64,000 bases of DNA from Phycisphaerae bacterium. Its GTDB lineage: Bacteria > Planctomycetota > Phycisphaerae > Sedimentisphaerales > Anaerobacaceae. The DNA is taken from NCBI GenBank assembly GCA_012744475.1, contig JAAYBV010000097.1:62001-126000 (forward strand), read 5' to 3'. The first letter of the stretch is position 1; every line of letters begins with the position of its first letter. The position numbers were made by a program, and so were the translations under genes. The notes beneath the pieces are model-generated. The model made no database searches, had not been told where the DNA came from, and worked only from the letters and a program-made list of their open reading frames with translations. Of this stretch, positions 24,248-32,222 are shown piece by piece.

Positions 24248-25561
24248 ATGGACATCTACAATCTCGTCAGCTTCTCGGGAATCTTCGTCCTGATGGGCGT
24301 CGCCTGGGTCTTTTCGGCCGAGCGGCGCAAAATGAACTGGCGGCTTCTCACCTGGGGTGTGGTGCTGCAACTTGCAGTCGCGGCGTTCATCTTCATGGTG
24401 CCTGCCGGAGCGAAGGTCTTCCTGCTCGTGAACGATGTGGTCGTCCGCGTGATCGATTCGGCCGGCGCCGGCGCACGCTTCGTCTTCGGACGCCTGGCCC
24501 TCGGACCGGGCCAGACTGGAGACGATGGCGAAACATCGCTCGGCTTCATCCTGGCCTTTCAGGGCTTCCCGACGATCATCTTCTTTTCCGCCCTGATCGC
24601 GATCCTCTACTACCTGCGGGTCATGCCGCTGCTGATCAAGGCCTTCGCCCGAGTCTTCACCCGGCTGATGCGGATCTCCGGCGCCGAATCGCTCGTGACC
24701 GCCAGCAACATCTTCGTGGGCGTCGAGTCCATGCTCACCGTCAAGCCCCACCTCGCCCACATGACGCGGTCGGAGACTTGCACGATCCTGACCGCGGGAA
24801 TGGCCACCGTCTCATCCAACGTACTTGCGCTATACGTCTTCAGCCTGCGGGAGCAGTTCCCGATGATTGCCGGCCACCTGGTCTCGGCGTCCCTGCTCTC
24901 GGCGCCGGCCGCCCTGGTCATGTCGAAGATTCTCCTGCCGGAAAGCGAGCAGCCCCAGACGCTCGGCGTTCACGTCGAGCCCTACTATGAGAAGGACAGC
25001 GGGCTTTTCGAGGCGATCATCAACGGCGCCAATGCCGGAGTGCGCATGATCGTCGGCATCACCGCCCTGCTGATCGCCGTCCTCGGCCTGGTGGCGCTGG
25101 TGGACCTGCTCCTCGGCGAACTTGGAGCGTGGATCAACTCCCTGTTCGGCTGGCAGGGACAGTGGTCGCTCAAGGCCCTGTTCGGATACCTGTTCTATCC
25201 CGCGACGCTCGTCCTGGGCGTGCCTGCGGCAGATGTTCGTGAGATCTCACGGATCGTTGGAGAACGCCTGATCGTCACCGAAGTGACCGCCTACAACGAC
25301 CTGGCGGCCGCGATGAAGGCCGGCCTCGTGCAGCATCCTCGCTCGGCGGTCCTCGCGACGTACGCTCTGTGCGGATTCGCCCACATCGCGTCGATGGCGA
25401 TCTTCGTCGGCAGCCTCTGCGCCCTGGCACCGCAGCGGACGCAGAACATCGGACCGATCGCGGTCCGGGCCCTGATCGCCGCGACGCTGGCGTGCCTGAT
25501 GACCGCCTGCGTCGCCGGCACGTTCTTTACGGAAGGATCGATTCTGTTGGGAGGATCGTAA
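24248..25561 (+). CDS. concentrative nucleoside transporter (NupC/CNT family)
   Basis: 437 residues with about ten membrane segments. Family features: an N-terminal bundle, GFILAFQGFPTIIFFSALIA and LYYLRVMPLLIKAF, then ASNIFVGVESMLTVKPHLA, the conserved nucleoside-binding loop, and the C-terminal NDLAAAMKAGL and ALCGFAHIASMAI. It imports nucleosides with Na+ or H+. ATG 24248 has no Shine-Dalgarno and sits close behind a promoter. Its stop overlaps the cupin start by one base (TAATG), so the two are coupled. Confidence 0.9.
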   Translation: MDIYNLVSFSGIFVLMGVAWVFSAERRKMNWRLLTWGVVLQLAVAAFIFMVPAGAKVFLLVNDVVVRVIDSAGAGARFVFGRLALGPGQTGDDGETSLGFILAFQGFPTIIFFSALIAILYYLRVMPLLIKAFARVFTRLMRISGAESLVTASNIFVGVESMLTVKPHLAHMTRSETCTILTAGMATVSSNVLALYVFSLREQFPMIAGHLVSASLLSAPAALVMSKILLPESEQPQTLGVHVEPYYEKDSGLFEAIINGANAGVRMIVGITALLIAVLGLVALVDLLLGELGAWINSLFGWQGQWSLKALFGYLFYPATLVLGVPAADVREISRIVGERLIVTEVTAYNDLAAAMKAGLVQHPRSAVLATYALCGFAHIASMAIFVGSLCALAPQRTQNIGPIAVRALIAATLACLMTACVAGTFFTEGSILLGGS

Positions 25562-25926
25562 TGCTCGTACGGTCGCTGAGCGAGTGCGCCGAGTTCATCG
25601 CCGGAGACGGTTCGCTCCTGCATGAGCTGCTGCATCCGGACAAGATGGACGCGGAGATTCGATACAGCCTGGCCCATGCGGCAGTGGCGCCCGGAGAGGC
25701 GACGAGGCCGCACCGTCTCGCCGGCTCGGAGGTCTATTACGTCATCGCCGGTTGCGGCCGGATGTTCATCGGCGATGAATCGCACGTCGTCGCCGCCGGG
25801 TGCGCCGTCTACATCCCGCCGGGCGCCACCCAGTTCATCGAAAACACCGGCACCGAAGACCTCGTCTTCCTCTGCATCGTCGACCCCGCCTGGCAAGAGC
25901 AAGACGAAGAAATCGTCGCTGACTGA
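25561..25926 (+). CDS. small cupin-domain protein
   Basis: 121 residues, one cupin barrel. Motif 1 is PHRLAGSEVYYVIAGCGRMFIG, with His and Glu ligands, and motif 2 is GCAVYIPPGATQFIENTG. The usual second-motif His is not evident (TQFIEN), so metal binding may be incomplete. It is translationally coupled to the nucleoside transporter, suggesting binding or isomerisation of a nucleoside or sugar product, but substrate is unknown. A short terminator follows. Confidence 0.82.
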   Translation: MLVRSLSECAEFIAGDGSLLHELLHPDKMDAEIRYSLAHAAVAPGEATRPHRLAGSEVYYVIAGCGRMFIGDESHVVAAGCAVYIPPGATQFIENTGTEDLVFLCIVDPAWQEQDEEIVAD

Positions 25927-25934
25927 GAAATGTG

Positions 25935-25953
25935 GCCGGGATTCCGGTTTTTT
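25935..25953 (+). terminator. weak Rho-independent terminator after the cupin gene
   Basis: GCCGG-GATT-CCGGT (25935-25948) is a short stem followed directly by TTTTTT. It ends the transporter-cupin operon just before a new promoter. Confidence 0.5.
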
Positions 25954-25954
25954 C

Positions 25955-25983
25955 TTGACGCCGAAACCGATGGCATGTAAGAT
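25955..25983 (+). promoter_or_regulatory. promoter facing a repeat-rich non-coding stretch
   Basis: TTGACG (25955-25960), a 17-bp spacer and TAAGAT (25978-25983). Downstream is no convincing gene for 440 bp, only repeat sequence and then a 55-codon ORF at 26426. Confidence 0.5.
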
Positions 25984-26125
25984 ATCCAAATAACTCAATA
26001 GTCCATCCGTGACCGTCAACGCCAGGGACGCACTCATGGCCATCCAAACACCAGTTCCGAGCAATCGAGACCACCGTCCCGGGTGGCTCCGGGCCGGGAT
26101 CGCCGCTCCACCACCCCCCCCAACC

Positions 26126-26358
26126 GTGCAAAACAAACCCAATTATCGGCCTTTTCTGGCCAAGAACAGCGATTCGGCCGGGGAAACGAACCCAATCGAA
26201 CCCAATTCGCGAGGGCGCCGGCTGGCCACCGTGCCAGCTCGAGTGTCGAGGCACGAGTCGCAGGTCACGGCCCTGGAGCAACGAATCGTGCAAAACAAAG
26301 CCAATTTCCCATGTCCTTGTCCCAAGAACGCGGTTTCCGGCCCGAAAACAAGACCGAT
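26126..26358. repeat. two degenerate copies of a dispersed repeat
   Basis: Copy A (from 26126, GTGCAAAACAAACCCAATT) and copy B (from 26288, GTGCAAAACAAAGCCAATT) are spaced about 162 bp. They share further blocks over roughly 70 bp, such as CCAAGAAC and a final GAAAACAAG/GAAACGAACC segment. All frames through it read as low-complexity Asn/Lys/Pro-rich peptide (VQNKANF, VQNKPNY). This favours non-coding repeat over gene. Confidence 0.55.
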
Positions 26359-26425
26359 CTCAGCCGAGGCCAGACCGACTATGGACCCCGCCAGTCCGGA
26401 CAGCACGTGAGGGCAGGTGCTTCTG

Positions 26426-26593
26426 ATGTTGCAGGCGATTCTCGGCTATGTGCTGCTGGGGGCGCTGGTGACGCGGTTCGCGGTGTTGTTCGCGACCGGC
26501 GGTCCGGCGGGGAAGTTCGCCGAAGAGAAAGGGCTCATGGAGCGCATGTGCAGATGGGTGAAGAAGATGCTCAGGCGAAAGAAATTGGAATGA
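26426..26593 (+). CDS. 55-residue small membrane protein
   Basis: ATG 26426 to TGA 26593. One N-terminal membrane helix (LQAILGYVLLGALVTRFAVLF), a short GGPAGKFAEEKG linker and a strongly basic amphipathic tail (WVKKMLRRKKLE). A GAGGGCAGG stretch 9-17 nt upstream can serve as ribosome-binding site. The protein-like composition contrasts with the surrounding repeats. It lies upstream of the PutP-type symporter on the same strand, separated by 216 bp containing another repeat. It might be an accessory subunit, but this is speculation. Confidence 0.6.
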   Translation: MLQAILGYVLLGALVTRFAVLFATGGPAGKFAEEKGLMERMCRWVKKMLRRKKLE

Positions 26594-26614
26594 AGCACTT
26601 GGCAACGATCAATG

Positions 26615-26760
26615 TGTCACCCCGGGCCTGCCGAGGGGTCTACCCGGGGACAAGAGGCGCGCATGGCCTTTGGCCAGATGCTTCGACTTCGCTGCGCTCC
26701 GCTCAGCATGACAAGAGGAACGAGGCGGCTCTCGGACGGATGAAGAGAAGGCTCCTTTTG
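26615..26760. repeat. dispersed REP-like repeat between small protein and symporter
   Basis: GTGTCACCCCGGGCCTG, a GGCCTTTGGCC hairpin near 26666, then CTTCGACTTCGCTGCGCTCC and GCTCAGCATGACA. It shares its core with the block at 23930-24120. No gene is seen between 26594 and 26809. Confidence 0.5.
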
Positions 26761-26809
26761 CCGCGATTCTTGCTGCGTTGCGGGCGCGGTCACGCGGTAT
26801 GAGCAACGA

Positions 26810-28300
26810 ATGGTAGATTATATGATGACGACGGAGACGATGGTCACGTTTGTTGTGTACTTTGTCGTACTGCTGGCGATCGGCTTCTACTTCTACCGGC
26901 GTAACGAGAGCATCGAGGAGTACCTGCTGGGCGGGCGCGGGATGGGCGCGTGGGTCACGGCGTTGTCGGCCCAGGCCAGCGACATGAGCGGCTGGCTGCT
27001 GATGGGTCTGCCCGGCGCGATCTACGTTGGCGGTCTGACGAACGCCTGGATCGCGGTCGGCCTGTTCGTCGGCACGGCCCTCAACTGGCTGCTGGTCTCC
27101 CGGCGGCTGCGTCTCTACACCCAGAAGACCGATTCCATCACGCTGCCCTGCTTCTTCGAGGCACGGTTCGGCGATCCCACCGGCCTGCTGCGGACGGTCT
27201 CGGCGATCGTCATCCTGATCTTCTTCACGATCTACGCCTCCAGCGGCCTGGTCGCGGCGGGCAAACTCTTCGAGTCCACCTTCGGCGTCTCCTACCAGGT
27301 CGCGGTCGTCATCGGCGGCGCCATCATCATCGCGTACACGTTCATGGGAGGCTTCCTGGCCGTCTGTTGGACCGACGTGTTCCAGGGCTCGCTGATGATT
27401 GTCGCGCTGGTGGTCGTCCCGACGCTGGCTTACGCGCGGGCCGGAGGCGCCGCCGGCATCCAGGACGGCATGGCGGTCAGGGACATCGCACGGAGCCTCC
27501 GCCCGCCCGGCGGACCGGCGGCCTCTCTCGCTGTCGTCTCGGCAATGGCCTGGGGACTCGGCTATTTCGGCCAGCCTCACATCCTCGTGCGGTTCATGAG
27601 CGCCAAGTCCCTCGCCGGGCTTTCTCGGTCGATGGCGATCGCGATCGTGTGGGTGTTCGTCTCGCTGGCCGGGGCGGTCGCGATCGGCCTGATCGGCATC
27701 GGGTTGTTCCGGACGGTGCCGGGCGGCGACCCCGAGAAGGTGTTCATCTACATGATCGCCGAGGTCACCCATCCGTGGCTGGGCGGCATCATGCTGGCGG
27801 CCATCCTCTCGGCGATCATGTCCACCATCGATTCCCAGCTCCTCGTCTCGTCGTCGGCATTGACCGAGGACTTCTACCGCCGGGTGATCCGCCGCGACGC
27901 TACCCCTCGCGAGGTCGTGCTCGTAGGACGCATGTGCGTTCTGGCCATTTCGCTCATCGCTCTGATCCTGGCCCTAGGCGTGAAAACGGAGACCATCCTG
28001 GAAATCGTCGCTTACGCCTGGGGCGGGTTCGGCGCCGCCTTCGGGCCGTTGGTGCTCTTCGCGTTGTTCTCGAAACAGACGAGTTGGCCGGCGGCGCTGG
28101 CGGGCATGATCAGCGGCACCATCACGTTGGTCCTCTGGAAGCAGGTGGGCCTGAGCGAACGGATGTATGAAATCGTTCCGGGGTTTGTCGCCAATTGCGC
28201 GGCCATCGCCGTGGTGAACCGGCTCATCCGACAGAGCGACAAGGTCGTATTACAGCAATTCGATGAGGTCGTTGCACAATTGCGAAAAGGAACATCATGA
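26810..28300 (+). CDS. sodium/solute symporter, PutP (proline) type
   Basis: 496 residues with about 13 membrane segments. Features of the SSS family are plain: YLLGGRGMGAWVTALSAQAS and DMSGWLLMGLPGAIY in TM2-3, and AILSAIMSTIDSQLLVSSSA with the Na+-site serine/threonine residues in TM8. Similarity to PutP is close in these motifs, so Na+-coupled uptake of proline or a related amino acid is likely. Start ATG 26810 is uncertain; ATG 26822 is possible. The stop overlaps the next gene's ATG (ATGA). Confidence 0.87.
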   Translation: MVDYMMTTETMVTFVVYFVVLLAIGFYFYRRNESIEEYLLGGRGMGAWVTALSAQASDMSGWLLMGLPGAIYVGGLTNAWIAVGLFVGTALNWLLVSRRLRLYTQKTDSITLPCFFEARFGDPTGLLRTVSAIVILIFFTIYASSGLVAAGKLFESTFGVSYQVAVVIGGAIIIAYTFMGGFLAVCWTDVFQGSLMIVALVVVPTLAYARAGGAAGIQDGMAVRDIARSLRPPGGPAASLAVVSAMAWGLGYFGQPHILVRFMSAKSLAGLSRSMAIAIVWVFVSLAGAVAIGLIGIGLFRTVPGGDPEKVFIYMIAEVTHPWLGGIMLAAILSAIMSTIDSQLLVSSSALTEDFYRRVIRRDATPREVVLVGRMCVLAISLIALILALGVKTETILEIVAYAWGGFGAAFGPLVLFALFSKQTSWPAALAGMISGTITLVLWKQVGLSERMYEIVPGFVANCAAIAVVNRLIRQSDKVVLQQFDEVVAQLRKGTS

Positions 28301-28908
28301 GTCAGATCGCCGTCGACATCGTGCTCCTGCCCGAAGCGAGGATCGCCCGACTGGCGGTCGAGACCAACCGCAAACTGACCGGCAGCAGTTGTCGCGAGAT
28401 CGTTCTGGACGAGACCACGTGCCTGCCGCACATTTCCCTGGCGATGGGCTGCATCGAATCCGAGCAGGTCGATGCGATCGGAAAGATGCTCGGTGCGGTC
28501 GCGAAGGCCTGCCCTGTCGGCAAGCTTGCGATCACAGGAGTCGTGACGGTGCTGAACACACGGAACGAGCCGAACTCGCTCTTTGCCGTGGCCAAGACCG
28601 AGGCCCTTCAGACGCTGCACGAGCAGATCGTGGAAACGATAGAGCCCCATGCGAGCCACGACGTGACGGCCGAGATGATCTGCGGCGATGAAGAGGTGGC
28701 GCCGAGCACACTGGCGTGGATTCGGGACTTTCGCCGCAAGGCGGCGTTCGCCGTGTTCTTCCCGCACATCACGATCGGGTATGGCGTGGTGACCGAGCCG
28801 ATGACGTTCCCCATGGATTTCGTCGCCCCGCAGTTGGCCCTCTGCCACCTGGGCAACCACTGCACGTGCCGCAAGGTGCTCGCTTCGGCGTCAACGATCG
28901 ATCAGTGA
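28297..28908 (+). CDS. 2H phosphoesterase-superfamily protein (2'-5' RNA ligase-like)
   Basis: 203 residues. Two H-x-[ST]-hydrophobic motifs are present, LPHISLAMG near residue 45 and FPHITIGYG near residue 155, which form the paired active-site histidines of 2H enzymes. Such enzymes act on 2',3'-cyclic or 2'-5' phosphodiesters. It is translationally coupled to the PutP-type symporter (4-nt overlap). Its 3' end overlaps the 3' end of gspF by 7 bp on the opposite strand. Confidence 0.75.
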   Translation: MSQIAVDIVLLPEARIARLAVETNRKLTGSSCREIVLDETTCLPHISLAMGCIESEQVDAIGKMLGAVAKACPVGKLAITGVVTVLNTRNEPNSLFAVAKTEALQTLHEQIVETIEPHASHDVTAEMICGDEEVAPSTLAWIRDFRRKAAFAVFFPHITIGYGVVTEPMTFPMDFVAPQLALCHLGNHCTCRKVLASASTIDQ

Positions 28909-30092
28909 GCGATCACGCTGGAGACCCGGAAGACCGGCAGCAGAAGCGCAATGGCGATCGTTCCGATGACCACGCCGAGAATGGTGATCATCAGCGGCTC
29001 GATCACCGTCATCACGCTCTGGATGGAAGCCTGGAGCCTCTTCTCGTAGAAGATGGAGACCTTGTCGCACACCTCGCCCAGCCGACCGGCCTTCTCGCCG
29101 GCCCGCAGCATCTGAATGATCCCGGGCGCAATCAGCTTGGCGCGTTCGGAGATCAGAATGGCCTCCGAGAGCTGGTATCCATCCTGGACCCTTTCGTCCA
29201 CTTCTTCCCAGAGCTGCTGGAAGTAGTAGTTGTCCACACAGCCCTGGATCACGCGGATCGCGTCCAGGAGCCGAACCCCGGTATTGACCATCGTGGCCAT
29301 GATCCGCATGCTCCGCGTGACGACCATGTCCACGAACATGGTGCCGATGATCGGGGTCCGAATCTTCACCCCGTCGAGGACGCGCCGTCCGGAGACGGTG
29401 TGCGACCACCAGTACAAACCCACCCCCAGCAGGATGACGCTCGTCACCAGGGCCGCCATGATTGCCCCGTTGCCCACAATATGACTGATGTGAACGAGAA
29501 CCAGGGTGAGCTTGGGCAATGCCGCCTCGCGGGCTTCGTAAATCCGCATGAAGCGAGGCAGCACGAAGAACATCAACGTACCGGTGGCGGCGATCGCCAT
29601 CAACACCATGATCAACGGATACGTCAGAGCGCCGAGGACGCGCTTGCGCGTGTCGGCCTCGAAATTGAGGTATCCCGTCAGGACGGACAGCATCTCGACC
29701 ATTCGTCCGGAGGCCTCCGAGGCCTTCACCATACTGATGAACATCTTGTTGAACGTGTTCGGATAGAAGGTCAAGGCCCGGGAGAACATCTCGCCGCCTT
29801 TGACGCGTTCGGAGAGATCCAGGATGATGGCCTTGAATCGCGGGTCTGCGGCCTGTTCCCCGATGGCATCCAGGGCGTCGCTGAGGATGACGCCGCTGTC
29901 CAGCATGACCGCCAACTGCGTGGTGAAGAGAATCAGGTCGCTGGTCTTGACGCGCACCTTCCCCATCGGCGCCGGGTCCGCGGGACCGTGAGCAGCACCG
30001 CCGGCGCCCAGCTTCGATTCCGTGGGCGACGCCAACGTCGCGCCGCCGTCCTCGGTACCGGTCTTTCGCATCTCTGTCATCACAGTTGCCAT
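28902..30092 (-). CDS. gspF: type II secretion/type IV pilus inner-membrane platform protein GspF/PilC
   Basis: 396 residues. Two repeated GspF domains: DLILFTTQLAVMLDSGVILS starts the first, and VTRSMRIMATMVNTGVRLLD the second. Three hydrophobic segments are near residues 165-190, 205-230 and 365-390. A 45-residue low-complexity N-terminal extension precedes domain 1. It anchors the assembly ATPase and organises pseudopilus assembly. It is last in the minus-strand locus, 26 bp after gspE. Confidence 0.93.
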   Translation of the reverse strand: MATVMTEMRKTGTEDGGATLASPTESKLGAGGAAHGPADPAPMGKVRVKTSDLILFTTQLAVMLDSGVILSDALDAIGEQAADPRFKAIILDLSERVKGGEMFSRALTFYPNTFNKMFISMVKASEASGRMVEMLSVLTGYLNFEADTRKRVLGALTYPLIMVLMAIAATGTLMFFVLPRFMRIYEAREAALPKLTLVLVHISHIVGNGAIMAALVTSVILLGVGLYWWSHTVSGRRVLDGVKIRTPIIGTMFVDMVVTRSMRIMATMVNTGVRLLDAIRVIQGCVDNYYFQQLWEEVDERVQDGYQLSEAILISERAKLIAPGIIQMLRAGEKAGRLGEVCDKVSIFYEKRLQASIQSVMTVIEPLMITILGVVIGTIAIALLLPVFRVSSVIAH

Positions 30093-30118
30093 AGGTCTGC
30101 TTCTTCACACAATCGACG

Positions 30119-31855
30119 TCACGATTCGCCGCCAGCCGATGCGTCCAGGGCCGTGATGCGCAGAATCTCCTCGATCGACACGATCCCTGCCTTGACCTTC
30201 TCGATGCCGTCGAAGTGCAGCGGAGTCATGCCTTTGGCCAGGGCGGTCGCCCGGAGCTTCTTGGCGCTGACGCGTTCGTTGATCATCTCCATCATCTCGT
30301 CGTCCGGGACGAGCAACTCGTGAATGGCGATTCGCCCGACGTACCCGGTGTTGCGACACTTCCTGCACCCCACGCCCCGATAGAACTTGCAGGTCTCGCC
30401 GCCCTGGGCTTGGACGGACCTCTTCAGACTGGGCGACGGATCGTATTCCGTCTTGCAGTTCGAGCAGATCTTGCGGACCAGCCGCTGCGCCAGCACGCCC
30501 TTGAGGGAGGCGCTCACCAGGTACGGAGCCACCCCGAGATCGAGCAGACGGGTCACCGCGCCCGGCGCATCGTTCGTGTGCAGCGTGGACAACACCAGGT
30601 GCCCGGTCAGTGCGGCCTGGACGGCGATGTTGGCCGTGGCCTGATCGCGAATCTCGCCGACCATGATGATGTCGGGATCTTGTCGCAACAGGCTGCGCAG
30701 GGCGGTGGAGAATTCGAAACCCACCGCGGTGTTGACCTGGAACTGATTGATGCCGGAGATGTTGCACTCCACGGGGTCTTCCACGGTGCAGATGTTCACC
30801 TCTTCGCTGTTCAATTCGGACAGCGCGGCGTACAGTGTGGTGTTCTTGCCCGACCCGGTCGGGCCGGTAACGAGAACGATACCGTTGGGCACCTGAATGA
30901 TCTGGCGAAAATGCAGCAGGTTGTCGTACGTGAAACCGAGCGACTCCAGGTTGTAGAGGATCTTCTGCGGATCGATAATCCGAATGACGACCTTCTCTCC
31001 AAAATTGCCCGGCATGACGGAGACGCGCAAATCGATCGGGCGGCCTTCCACCAGGACGTGAATGCCTCCGTCCTGCGGAAGACGTCGCTGCGCGATGTCC
31101 AGCTCGGCCATGATCTTGATTCGGGAGACGACGGCCGCGTGCATCTGGTGCGGCGGACGCATCTTCTCGTAGAGCTTGCCGTCGACGCGATACCGGACGC
31201 GCAGCCGCTTTTCGTCGCACTCGATGTGGATGTCGCTGGCGTTCTCACGGACGGCGTTGTACAGCAGGTAGTTGACCAGCTTGACCACCGGCGACTGGCC
31301 GGCCACCTCCTCGAGATTGCTGATGTCCTGCGTGATGCTCTCGATGAGGGTGAATTCCTCAAGCCCCTCCTCGTCGATGATGTCGTCAATCACGAAGACA
31401 TTGGCCGCGGGGAGATACGACTGTAGCGTGGCCCGAATGTCCTTGGCGGTCGAGCAGACCACCCGAACGCGGCACCCGCTGATCCGCTCGATTTCGTCGA
31501 TCAGAAAGACGTTCGTCGGCTCGTTGACCGCCACGGTCAGGACATCATGAACCTTGAACAGAGGCAGGACGATGTGCGCTTCGAGGAACTCTCGCGGCAG
31601 CAGTTCCACGGCCTTGGGGTCGCACAGCTTCGGGCTGACCTGCGCATAGGGGACCCCGTAGGCTTCCGCCAGGGCCGCCGCGATCTGGTTCTCCGTGCAA
31701 TGGCCCATCTCGACGAGCAACTCGCCGAGAAGCTTGCGATGGCCCTTCTCCTGCTGTTCGGCCAGGGCCCTGTCGATCTGCTCCTGACTGACCACGCCCC
31801 GCGCCAGCAGAAGCTGGCCGAGCTGCATCTTGTTCTCAAGCAGAATCTGACTCAT
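30119..31855 (-). CDS. gspE: assembly ATPase GspE/PilB with Asn in Walker A
   Basis: 578 residues from ATG 31855. An N-terminal MshEN-type domain (MQLGQLLLARGVVSQEQIDR, then YGVPYAQVSP) is one known to bind c-di-GMP in some homologues. The ATPase core follows, with Walker A GPTGSGKNTTLYAAL, Asp box and Walker B (DIIMVGEIRDQATA), His box LSTLHTNDAP and a zinc site CSNCKTE...CRKCRNTGY. In Walker A the Mg-coordinating Thr/Ser is Asn (codon AAC), which is unusual; the second ATPase in this window has the normal GKT. It powers pseudopilus or pilus assembly. It lies between the STAS gene and gspF. Confidence 0.92.
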   Translation of the reverse strand: MSQILLENKMQLGQLLLARGVVSQEQIDRALAEQQEKGHRKLLGELLVEMGHCTENQIAAALAEAYGVPYAQVSPKLCDPKAVELLPREFLEAHIVLPLFKVHDVLTVAVNEPTNVFLIDEIERISGCRVRVVCSTAKDIRATLQSYLPAANVFVIDDIIDEEGLEEFTLIESITQDISNLEEVAGQSPVVKLVNYLLYNAVRENASDIHIECDEKRLRVRYRVDGKLYEKMRPPHQMHAAVVSRIKIMAELDIAQRRLPQDGGIHVLVEGRPIDLRVSVMPGNFGEKVVIRIIDPQKILYNLESLGFTYDNLLHFRQIIQVPNGIVLVTGPTGSGKNTTLYAALSELNSEEVNICTVEDPVECNISGINQFQVNTAVGFEFSTALRSLLRQDPDIIMVGEIRDQATANIAVQAALTGHLVLSTLHTNDAPGAVTRLLDLGVAPYLVSASLKGVLAQRLVRKICSNCKTEYDPSPSLKRSVQAQGGETCKFYRGVGCRKCRNTGYVGRIAIHELLVPDDEMMEMINERVSAKKLRATALAKGMTPLHFDGIEKVKAGIVSIEEILRITALDASAGGES

Positions 31856-31886
31856 ACCCCGCCTCTCCACATCGTGTCCGGCACGC

Positions 31887-32222
31887 TCAGGCAAAGCTCC
31901 GGACCGCTTCGGCCAGTTCCGCGTGACGATCGAATTCGGTCTGAAGACCGGTAATCTCGAGAATCTTCTCGAGGGTTTCGTCCAGCCCGGCCAGCTTGAG
32001 CTGCGTGCGGTTCTGACGGCAATACTGCCGCACCCACAGCAGCAGTTCCAGCCCCTGGCTGTCCACCCCGTTAACGTTGCTCATATCGACCACGATCCGC
32101 TTGCGTCCCGCAGCCGTCGTCTCCGTCACCGTATCCTTCAGTGATGCCGCGATGTCCCCATCGAGTTCGCCCTGCAACTCGACGACCGTGACATCGTTGT
32201 AGTTCTGCCTGTTGATCTTCAT
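31887..32222 (-). CDS. STAS-domain protein, anti-sigma factor antagonist-like
   Basis: 111 residues, a single STAS domain. VTVVELQGELDGDIAASLKD is the N-terminal strand-helix, and NVNGVDSQGLELLLWV holds the conserved D-S phosphoacceptor region of SpoIIAA-like antagonists. The start overlaps the HD-GYP stop (ATGA), so the two are coupled. A partner anti-sigma kinase is not identified. Being inside the secretion locus, it may transmit signals to that system or to stress sigma factors. Confidence 0.88.
   Translation of the reverse strand: MKINRQNYNDVTVVELQGELDGDIAASLKDTVTETTAAGRKRIVVDMSNVNGVDSQGLELLLWVRQYCRQNRTQLKLAGLDETLEKILEITGLQTEFDRHAELAEAVRSFA

Noticed and set aside
23888-24760. 290-codon minus-strand frame over the repeat block and transporter start
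   Set aside because: It is antisense to the transporter and includes repeat sequence; no motif supports it.
26009-26410. 133-codon ORF over the tandem repeats
   Set aside because: It is built from the repeat units, low in complexity and rich in Pro/Asn/Lys, with no ribosome-binding site or domain.
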